From an uncultured Cocleimonas sp. (GTDB taxonomy: Bacteria > Pseudomonadota > Gammaproteobacteria > Thiotrichales > Thiotrichaceae): DNA of 12,134 bases. The stretch's first letter is position 1, and every line of letters begins with the position of its first letter. Both the position numbers and the translations under genes were made by a program. The notes below the pieces were generated by a model, which saw only the letters and a list, made by a program, of their open reading frames with translations, searched no databases and had not been told where the DNA came from. Location of the stretch: assembly GCA_937974135.1 (NCBI GenBank), contig CALJIH010000311.1:1-12134 (forward strand). Direction: 5' to 3'. Shown one piece after another: positions 6,742-12,134 of the stretch.

Positions 6742-8055
6742 ATGATGAGTAAATTTGTAAAGTTATTATTAGCGGTCACAACATCTACAGTGATGTTAAC
6801 CGGTTTAGTATCAAGTGTATATGCAGCAGAAGGTGGAATGAATGTTCCGACGATTAAATCTTCGGAATTTATGAAAGGACTTGAAAATCCTTGGGATATG
6901 GCTTTTTTACCAGACGGTACAATGTTTTACACTGAAAAATGTAAAGGTCTTTCAGTGAGAACAAGCTCTGGTGATATTAATCCATTATACGGAATGAAAG
7001 GTACGAGTGGTTACGGTGATTCTGCAGATGACCTTTTCTGTGATGGTCAAGCTGGCATGTTAGGTGTTGTTGCAGATAGAAACTTTGATAAGAATCGTAC
7101 GCTTTATCTTTATTCATCATCTACTAAGTATCGTGGTGAAGGTTGTAAAACAAATTTCGAAAAGTGTAATGGTAATATTGTGATGAAATTTAAGGTCAGT
7201 GATGACCTAAAGAGTGTTTCTGATCGTAAAGATATCGTAACGGATATTCAATATAAACCATTCGAATCTGATCAGCCATTTGGTGGGCCAGGTGCTCACA
7301 ATGGGGGCAGATTACGCGTAGGACCTGGAGGTTATCTTTGGGTAACTGGTGGAGATCGACATAGAGGTGTTTGTCCACAAGATGGTCAATTACTCTGCGG
7401 TAAAGTATTAAGGGTTGATGGTGACGGCAATGCCCATCCTGAAAACAATCCACCTGAAGGTTTTGATAAGCGTATATACACCTATGGCCACAGAAATGTT
7501 CAAGGTATCGATTTTCGCCCTAGTGACGGCAGAGCATTTACTGCGGAGCATGGGCCATGGCACAATGATGAGATCACAGCTTTAGTAAATGGTGGAAACG
7601 CTGGCTGGGATCCTGCGGAAAAAGTTGCAGGCAGAGATGCGTGTCCGGACAAGTACTGTGGATACGAGCCTAACCAAATGGATGCTGTCGATCCTGCTGT
7701 TCGTGCAGCGTATACGCCGATGAGTGATACTCGTTTTGAAGATCTTATGCCAGCTGCTTGGAATAACAATGGCCTTTCACAAGGAACTGGATCTGCTGCC
7801 TTCCTTAAAGGTAAGAACTGGGGTATTTACGAAGGACGTTTAACCGCTGGTATTATGGGTATTGCGTTTGGTGGTACACCTGCAGGCTCGCGAATTGATA
7901 TCTATGATATTGCCGCTGACGGTTTATCCATTAAGAGCGCAATTAAAATGCCATTGGGTTTTTCTAAAAGATTTCGAGGCTTAGTAATGGGACCTGATAA
8001 TGCGTTGTATGCAACGACTGACGAAGGTGAAATTTACAAAATCACGGCAAACTAA
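6742..8055 (+). CDS. PQQ-dependent soluble sugar (aldose) dehydrogenase, GSDH family
   Basis: This exported six-bladed beta-propeller quinoprotein oxidises aldose sugars in the periplasm using PQQ and calcium. A signal peptide ends at VYA (residue 28) of 437. Family marks include LENPWDMAFLPDG (47-59), the catalytic His186 in AHNGGRLRVGPGG, GKVLRVDGDG (220-229), PQQ-contacting Arg251 in YGHRN, the calcium site HGPWHNDE (270-277), GGNAGW (284-289), and Arg410/Arg412 near the end (KRFRGLVMGPD). AGGAG at 6733-6737 serves ATG 6742 or, with better spacing, ATG 6745, which would shorten the protein by one residue. Eight cysteines in the mature protein suggest disulfides. Paired with the cytochrome and next to pqq, it is the likely user of the cofactor. 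The exact sugar is unknown. Confidence 0.9.
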   Translation: MMSKFVKLLLAVTTSTVMLTGLVSSVYAAEGGMNVPTIKSSEFMKGLENPWDMAFLPDGTMFYTEKCKGLSVRTSSGDINPLYGMKGTSGYGDSADDLFCDGQAGMLGVVADRNFDKNRTLYLYSSSTKYRGEGCKTNFEKCNGNIVMKFKVSDDLKSVSDRKDIVTDIQYKPFESDQPFGGPGAHNGGRLRVGPGGYLWVTGGDRHRGVCPQDGQLLCGKVLRVDGDGNAHPENNPPEGFDKRIYTYGHRNVQGIDFRPSDGRAFTAEHGPWHNDEITALVNGGNAGWDPAEKVAGRDACPDKYCGYEPNQMDAVDPAVRAAYTPMSDTRFEDLMPAAWNNNGLSQGTGSAAFLKGKNWGIYEGRLTAGIMGIAFGGTPAGSRIDIYDIAADGLSIKSAIKMPLGFSKRFRGLVMGPDNALYATTDEGEIYKITAN

Positions 8056-8070
8056 TACAAAAATAAAATC

Positions 8071-8107
8071 AATGCTCGCGCTATGCAAATAGCGCGAGCA
8101 TTTTTTT
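8071..8107 (+). terminator. Intrinsic terminator after the sugar dehydrogenase gene
   Basis: A perfect 11-bp GC-rich stem (TGCTCGCGCTA 8073-8083 / TAGCGCGAGCA 8090-8100) with loop TGCAAA is followed by seven T. Two A-T pairs extend the stem. It ends the cytochrome c / sugar dehydrogenase operon. The opposite strand also has a T-rich run after the hairpin, so it may also stop the convergent gene at 8156-8527. Confidence 0.93.
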
Positions 8108-8155
8108 ATTTTTAAAATTATTAATCTGAAGTCATTAGTTTGAAAGTGCTTTGAG

Positions 8156-8527
8156 TCATTTGTAACATAAGTGATCTGCAAGTAGCTTGATAGCAGAATC
8201 TTTTTTGATACTTTTTTTGGGTTTCGCTTTCTTGTTGGTTGCCATAGCAGGTTTACTCCAGTTTTTATCTGAGTAAAACGTATTTTGTAATGTTATTTCT
8301 GTTTGATTGACGCAGTCAATGTCCAACAAACTCTGATGGCTAGAAGCGCCCATAATTGAGGTTTTATAAAGAATTCTGTTCCATACCTTAATATTATTCT
8401 CGTTCTTGTGCACTCTTGCATCATCAAAAAAATAAATATCACCATTTGTTCTCGTCGAGTATTCAATCCACGCAGCTATTGAATCGTTGGAAAACGTCAA
8501 AAGTAATATAAACAGTATTTGTCTCAT
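8156..8527 (-). CDS. Small exported Surface-adhesin-E-like protein
   Basis: This 123-residue secreted or periplasmic protein has a signal peptide cut near residue 18 (SIA before AWIEYS). The mature part, WIEYSTRTNGDIYFFDDARV with VWNRILY (48-54) and LLDIDCVNQTEI (68-79), matches the pattern of the short Surface-adhesin protein E-like domain common in proteobacteria: a leading Trp, a YFFD strand and a 'D-Cys' pair. Cys72 and Cys121 could form a disulfide. A lysine-rich stretch (99-109) precedes the last helix. The ATG at 8527 has AAGGTG upstream. Its function is not known and adhesion is not proven. It converges on the terminator at 8071-8107 and appears independent of its neighbours. Confidence 0.75.
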   Translation of the reverse strand: MRQILFILLLTFSNDSIAAWIEYSTRTNGDIYFFDDARVHKNENNIKVWNRILYKTSIMGASSHQSLLDIDCVNQTEITLQNTFYSDKNWSKPAMATNKKAKPKKSIKKDSAIKLLADHLCYK

Positions 8528-8568
8528 GTTTGCACCTTATAAGTAACTATACCACGCAAATTTAAAGT

Positions 8569-8594
8569 GGCGAAAAGTAGGGGGGTGTCTTTTT
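8569..8594 (+). repeat. 26-base dispersed repeat, copy 2
   Basis: This is the direct-orientation match of the repeat at 197-222, with G instead of T at the fourth position. It lies in the 145-base gap between the divergent Surface-adhesin-E-like gene and the GntR regulator, 22 bases before the regulator's -35 box. Together the copies bracket an 8.35-kb segment containing pip, pqqEDCBA, the MFS gene, the cytochrome/sugar dehydrogenase pair and the small exported protein. Confidence 0.7.
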
Positions 8595-8615
8595 AACTAA
8601 ATAATGATAGTATTT

Positions 8616-8644
8616 TTGTATTCAATATGTATACAATATATAAA
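8616..8644 (+). promoter_or_regulatory. gntR promoter with overlapping operator
   Basis: TTGTAT (8616-8621), a 17-base spacer and TATAAA (8639-8644) form a strong sigma70-type promoter, with transcription start near 8651. The spacer contains the palindrome TGTATACA (8628-8635), and the region is two adjacent 11-base units, TGTATTCAATA and TGTATACAATA (8617-8638), differing at one base. GntR regulators of the FCD subgroup commonly bind TTGTATACAA-like palindromes, so this is probably an autoregulatory operator that also controls the downstream catabolic genes. Confidence 0.6.
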
Positions 8645-8672
8645 CTATCATATTATTAGATCCCCACTTTCT

Positions 8673-9383
8673 ATGAAAAAAAATAAAAAGTTAATTTGTT
8701 ACGATTCGCTAAAACACCGAATTTTAACATTGGATATTGCCCCAGGTACGGTACTCGATGAGACTGTAATTGCTGAGGAATATCAATTATCAAGAACACC
8801 ATTGCGTGAAATATTTCAGCGGTTAGCAGGAGAGGGGTATGTCTCTTTAGAGAATAACCGCAGTACCAAAGTATCTTCGATGGATATCAACAGCATGCGT
8901 GATTTCTTTCAAACGGCACCCTTGGTTTATGCATCGGTTGCACGTTTAGCTGCTGAAAATGCAACGACACCTCAAATAGAAACGCTAAAACAGATTCAAA
9001 TACAGTTCTTAGCAGCTTGTGAAAAACAAGATGTTGAGAAAATGTCGATGCAAAACCATGCATTTCATGAAACTTTAGGTCAAATGGCTGGAAATCATTA
9101 TCTAATACCCAGCTTAAATAGATTACTTATCGATCACACGCGCATGAGTCAGATGTTCTTTCGACCTAAAAATAACAAAGAAGAAATCATCATCGGCAAA
9201 GCAAGTCATCATCACGATCTGATGATTGAAGCCATAGAAAATCGCTCCCCAGCGGACATTGTTGAACTAACATTAGAGCATTGGGAATTATCTCGAAATC
9301 GTATGGAACAATTTGTTAGACCCGATCCATTACCGATTGATACAGATAATGTTGAAAACCCGATGCCAAAATACAAGAGCTAA
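8673..9383 (+). CDS. GntR-family transcriptional regulator, FCD subgroup
   Basis: This 236-residue cytoplasmic DNA-binding protein is probably the local repressor of the catabolic operon that follows. The N-terminal winged helix (about 8-65) includes LSRTPLREIFQRLAGEGYV (39-57), the conserved GntR recognition region with Arg41 and Arg45. The C-terminal all-helical FCD ligand domain shows NHAFHETLGQMAGN (128-141) and HHHDLMIEAI (179-188), supplying metal-binding histidines. The frame is open to an ATG at 8604, but that start would lie upstream of the promoter and add 23 non-family residues; the ATG at 8673 gives the normal N-terminus, although it has no clear Shine-Dalgarno and a leader of only about 22 bases. 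The next gene begins 2 bases after its stop. Confidence 0.9.
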   Translation: MKKNKKLICYDSLKHRILTLDIAPGTVLDETVIAEEYQLSRTPLREIFQRLAGEGYVSLENNRSTKVSSMDINSMRDFFQTAPLVYASVARLAAENATTPQIETLKQIQIQFLAACEKQDVEKMSMQNHAFHETLGQMAGNHYLIPSLNRLLIDHTRMSQMFFRPKNNKEEIIIGKASHHHDLMIEAIENRSPADIVELTLEHWELSRNRMEQFVRPDPLPIDTDNVENPMPKYKS

Positions 9384-9385
9384 AA

Positions 9386-10321
9386 ATGAAATTCGAAGGT
9401 ATTTATACACCAATAGTTACACCCTTTAACGATGATTTTTCCATCAATAAAGAGGCGTTTGCTGAAACCGTTGAGCTGCTTATCGACAAAGGTGTTCATG
9501 GAATCATTATCGCAGGTACCACTGGAGAGTATTACGCCGAAACCTATGAAGAGCGCGTCGAGATGATGCAGTTGGGTAAGGATCTAATCAAAGGTCGCGT
9601 TCCTATTGTGATGGGTACAGGTGCAATTAGAACCGAAGATAGTGTGCAATATGCCGAAGAAGCGAAACGTATTGGCGCTGATGCATTGTTAATTGCTACA
9701 CCGCCATATGCTTATCCAACTTCTCGAGAGATAGCATTGCATGCGCTAGCCATTGAGCGTGCCGCAAATTTACCGGTGATGCTTTACAACTATCCCGGTC
9801 GAATGAGTGTCATGATGGATGAAGAGGTACTTGACCGTTTAGGCCGTAATCCAAATTTCTGCGCGATTAAAGAAAGCTCAGGTGATATCGACAGATTGCA
9901 TTTATTGGCTCGTGATTACACACATATTACCTTGGCTTGTGGTATGGATGATCAAGCACTGGAGTATTTTGCATGGGGAGCCAGAGCATGGGTGTGTGCA
10001 GGATCAAACTTCGCACCTGAAGCGCATATCGCCTTATATAAAACCTGTGTACTTGAAGGTGATTTTGAGAAAGGTCGCAGAATTATGTCTGCAATGTTGC
10101 CACTCATGCGAGTGTTGGAGCAAGGTGGTAAATTTGTGCAGTGTATCAAGCACGGTGTCACGCTTCGCGGTATAGATGCAGGACCACCACGTAAGCCACT
10201 TCAACCATTAAATAAAGATGATAAGCGCGAACTCGCAGAAGTGATTAAAACGATGAATACAACTGTAGATGCAATATTAAAAGAGTCCAATGACACAAAA
10301 AATGGTAAAGGGACAAAGTAA
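9386..10321 (+). CDS. DHDPS-family lyase, possibly 1-pyrroline-4-hydroxy-2-carboxylate deaminase
   Basis: This 311-residue class I aldolase-fold enzyme belongs to the dihydrodipicolinate synthase family. The Schiff-base lysine is Lys162 in AIKESSGD, the proton-relay Tyr134 lies in YNYPGR, and the GTTGE loop is at 44-48; Arg139 matches the carboxylate-binding arginine of DapA. Biosynthetic DapA would not be expected in an operon with a GntR/FCD regulator and an aldehyde dehydrogenase. DHDPS paralogues that make alpha-ketoglutarate semialdehyde, namely the hydroxyproline-pathway deaminase (HypD type) or ketodeoxyglucarate dehydratase, fit better. The neighbouring HpbD-like remnant and MttB-like gene favour the first. 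This is inference; the fold is certain, the substrate is not. It starts 2 bases after gntR and its stop overlaps the next ATG by one base. Confidence 0.85.
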   Translation: MKFEGIYTPIVTPFNDDFSINKEAFAETVELLIDKGVHGIIIAGTTGEYYAETYEERVEMMQLGKDLIKGRVPIVMGTGAIRTEDSVQYAEEAKRIGADALLIATPPYAYPTSREIALHALAIERAANLPVMLYNYPGRMSVMMDEEVLDRLGRNPNFCAIKESSGDIDRLHLLARDYTHITLACGMDDQALEYFAWGARAWVCAGSNFAPEAHIALYKTCVLEGDFEKGRRIMSAMLPLMRVLEQGGKFVQCIKHGVTLRGIDAGPPRKPLQPLNKDDKRELAEVIKTMNTTVDAILKESNDTKNGKGTK

Positions 10322-11820
10322 TGAGTGATTTATTAAGCAGAGAAGAATACCAAGCGATTGCGGATGATATTAATTTCCCTCGAACCGCATTTATCGATGG
10401 CAAATTTAAAGCAGGCAACGGTCCAAAAATGCCAACCATTAATCCGGCTACAGGTGAAAGCTTATGTGATATCAGTAGCTGTGATCAAGCAGATGTCGAT
10501 TTTGCTGTAGAAAAAGCGCGTGAGGCGTTTGCTCAAGGTCACTGGTCAAAACTTCATCCTTCTGAACGTAAGGAGCGACTGATTAAACTGTGTAAACTAA
10601 TCCATAGAAATCGTCGTGAACTCGCTGTGATGGAGAGTTTAGATAGCGGTAAACCGATTAAAGACTGTGAAGAGATTGACATCCCAGAATCCATCGAATG
10701 CATTAAATGGCATGCTGAGACGGCGGATAAAATTTATGACCAAACGGCACCGGCTGGGGATGATGCGATTGCGATGATTGTGCGTGAACCCGTGGGTGTT
10801 GTGGCTGCAGTATTACCATGGAATTTCCCCTTGATGATGCTGGCATGGAAAATCGGACCTGCATTAGCCGCAGGTAACTCAGTGATTGTAAAACCTGCTG
10901 AGCAAACCTCATTAACTGCATTACGTGTGGCTGAGTTAGCCATGGAAGCAGGTTTTCCACGTGGTGTTCTGCAAGTATTACCTGGTGATGGCCCTAGTGT
11001 CGGCGAACCTTTAGGGTTACATATGGACGTGGATATGGTGAGTTTTACTGGCTCCACCGAAACAGGTCGCCGATTCTTACGTTATTCTGCTGACAGCAAT
11101 CTAAAGAAAATTGTTTTGGAATGTGGTGGAAAAAACCCCGCAGTGGTTCTTGAAGATGCTGAAGATTTAGATTTGGTTGCAGAACATGTCGTAAATGCTG
11201 CATTTTGGAATATGGGAGAAAACTGTACAGCCGCATCGCGTTTGATTGTTCATGAAGCCGTTAAAGATGAATTAATGGAACGTATTGTGGCACGAACCCG
11301 AGATTGGAAAACAGGTGATCCACTTGATCCTGCTAATCATTTGGGGGCTTTGATTGATAAGGAACATCATAAAAAAGTTTCATCGTATTTAAAAACAAAA
11401 AACAAAGCATTGATTGGTGGTAAAGCGAAAGGTGCATACGTTGAACCAACGATTTATGACGAAGTAAAAACAGACGATAAACTAGTCACAGAAGAAATCT
11501 TTGGCCCAATTATGTCGGTGATGACGGTGAAATCATTTGATGAAGCGATTGCCTTAGCCAATGATACCAATTACGGTCTTGCAGCAAGTGTTTTTACTGC
11601 GAATAACAAAAAAGCTATCCGTGCTGCACGTGCGATTAAAGCAGGTACCGTCTCTGTGAATAGTTATGCAGAGGGTGATATCTCAACGCCGTTTGGTGGT
11701 TATAAAGAATCAGGTTTTGGAGGACGTGATAACGGTATTCATGCACATGATCAGTACACCGAATTAAAAACAATCTGGATTGATTTATCGGATCCCGCCT
11801 CTGCAGACAACGTTGGTTAA
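10321..11820 (+). CDS. NAD(P)-dependent aldehyde dehydrogenase, PuuC-like
   Basis: This 499-residue cytoplasmic aldehyde dehydrogenase oxidises an aldehyde to its acid. The catalytic Cys302 (NMGENCTAASR) and general base Glu267 (LECGGK) are present, with Asn168 (PWNFP), Lys191 (KPAEQ), the nucleotide loop FTGSTETG (242-249) and EEIFGP (391-396). The closest familiar pattern is E. coli PuuC, gamma-glutamyl-aminobutyraldehyde dehydrogenase, including the C-terminal TPFGGYKESG and YTELKTIWIDL. No other puu gene is seen, so the partner lyase suggests alpha-ketoglutarate semialdehyde as substrate (inference). ATG overlaps the previous stop codon (TAATG), so translation is coupled. An HpbD-like remnant starts 6 bases downstream. 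Confidence 0.93.
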   Translation: MSDLLSREEYQAIADDINFPRTAFIDGKFKAGNGPKMPTINPATGESLCDISSCDQADVDFAVEKAREAFAQGHWSKLHPSERKERLIKLCKLIHRNRRELAVMESLDSGKPIKDCEEIDIPESIECIKWHAETADKIYDQTAPAGDDAIAMIVREPVGVVAAVLPWNFPLMMLAWKIGPALAAGNSVIVKPAEQTSLTALRVAELAMEAGFPRGVLQVLPGDGPSVGEPLGLHMDVDMVSFTGSTETGRRFLRYSADSNLKKIVLECGGKNPAVVLEDAEDLDLVAEHVVNAAFWNMGENCTAASRLIVHEAVKDELMERIVARTRDWKTGDPLDPANHLGALIDKEHHKKVSSYLKTKNKALIGGKAKGAYVEPTIYDEVKTDDKLVTEEIFGPIMSVMTVKSFDEAIALANDTNYGLAASVFTANNKKAIRAARAIKAGTVSVNSYAEGDISTPFGGYKESGFGGRDNGIHAHDQYTELKTIWIDLSDPASADNVG

Positions 11821-11826
11821 TTATCA

Positions 11827-11919
11827 ATGAGAATCAGTGAAATCCATATTTACCAAGTCGACCTATCGGCTAAGAATGGTTCGCGCACTATGGTAAACGT
11901 AATTTGGGTAAAAAATTAA
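11827..11919 (+). pseudogene. Remnant N-terminus of an enolase-superfamily epimerase (HpbD-like)
   Basis: A 30-codon frame beginning 6 bases after the aldehyde dehydrogenase stop encodes MRISEIHIYQVDLSAKNG followed by SRTMVNVIWVKN. This pattern (M-[KR]-I-x-E-I ... Q-x-D-L ... N-G ... V-I/W) matches the first strand and capping loop of mandelate-racemase/muconate-lactonising type proteins, closest in memory to 4-hydroxyproline betaine 2-epimerase (HpbD). Such proteins have about 360-370 residues, so over 90% is missing; no barrel motif follows before the next gene at 11946. It looks like the scar of a large internal deletion. It could alternatively be a short leader peptide. There is no clear ribosome site. 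Confidence 0.55.
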
Positions 11920-11945
11920 AGTGAAGTTTTCTGAGAGATAAGAAA

Positions 11946-12134
11946 ATGAGTGAAGATATAGATTTCAAAAGTCGACGTGGCGGACGTGGTGCAAGACGTA
12001 AGTTGAGAGCTGATCGCACGACAACTATGTTGCCTGCACTTAAACGTAATTTGCCTTTAACCGAACCGATGAATGAAGAACAAATACATCGTATCGATTC
12101 GGCATCAATGGATATTTTAGAAAATGTCGGTGTA
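11946..12134 (+). CDS. 5' end of an MttB-superfamily (trimethylamine methyltransferase-like) gene
   Basis: The first 63 codons of a gene that runs off the right edge. The segments SRRGGRGARRKLRA (9-22), LPLTEPMNEEQIHRID (36-51) and ASMDILENVGV (53-63) match the N-terminus of non-pyrrolysine MttB homologues, in which an Arg-rich RRGGR stretch is followed by an 'I-x-x-A-x-x-D-I-L-E-x-V-G' helix. Characterised members demethylate quaternary amines such as glycine betaine, proline betaine or carnitine, passing the methyl group to a corrinoid protein. The ATG at 11946 is preceded by GAGAGATAAG, an acceptable ribosome site. It is the fifth gene or remnant in line from gntR and is probably in the same operon. 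Substrate unknown; the corrinoid-binding partner, if any, lies outside. Confidence 0.75.
   Translation, partial: MSEDIDFKSRRGGRGARRKLRADRTTTMLPALKRNLPLTEPMNEEQIHRIDSASMDILENVGV

Noticed and set aside
8604..8672. Upstream ATG for the GntR regulator
   Set aside because: The TTGTAT-17-TATAAA promoter lies inside this stretch, and the extra 23 residues do not resemble GntR N-termini.
11636..11827. 63-residue minus-strand open frame over the 3' end of the aldehyde dehydrogenase gene
   Set aside because: Shadow of the conserved dehydrogenase C-terminus.

Overview
This AT-rich window (about 40% GC by eye) looks like chromosomal DNA of a Gram-negative bacterium, most likely a gammaproteobacterium. 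The grounds are the complete pqqABCDE locus, Sec-exported periplasmic proteins, a Surface-adhesin-E-like protein and overall protein character. An aquatic or marine lifestyle using methylated amines or osmolytes fits the right-hand genes, but that is inference. No gene-free stretch exceeds 300 bases.

Left edge (1-222): the first 23 codons of an unrecognised minus-strand gene, with a well-formed promoter overlapped by an inverted repeat, and copy 1 of a 26-base dispersed repeat.

Centre (222-4675), minus strand: a PQQ cofactor locus in the order pqqA, pqqB, pqqC, pqqD, pqqE, followed by a proline iminopeptidase. The precursor peptide gene pqqA (24 codons, 4440-4514) is easily missed. It is followed by a strong hairpin plus U-tract before pqqB, a likely attenuator that makes PqqA in excess over the enzymes. 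pqqD and pqqE overlap by 26 bases. No M16 protease (PqqF/PqqG) is in the window; the terminal iminopeptidase may be a maturation partner. A DHA2-type 14-helix MFS exporter (4675-6141) lies just upstream on the same strand.

Right of that (6361-8107), divergent, plus strand: a small periplasmic cytochrome c and a PQQ-dependent soluble sugar dehydrogenase, 21 bases apart and closed by a strong terminator. With the pqq genes this gives a compact module: cofactor synthesis, exported quinoprotein and probable electron acceptor. A small exported Surface-adhesin-E-like protein (8156-8527, minus) converges on the terminator. Copy 2 of the 26-base repeat (8569-8594), in direct orientation, follows. The two copies bracket the whole PQQ segment.

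Far right (8616-12134), plus strand: a tightly coupled operon of a GntR/FCD regulator, a DHDPS-family lyase, a PuuC-like aldehyde dehydrogenase, a 30-codon remnant resembling the N-terminus of an enolase-superfamily epimerase (HpbD-like), and the start of an MttB-superfamily methyltransferase. The regulator has a promoter with a TGTATACA palindrome and two tandem 11-base repeats between -35 and -10. Together these suggest breakdown of an N-methylated compound, possibly hydroxyproline betaine, through alpha-ketoglutarate semialdehyde. The substrate is inferred.
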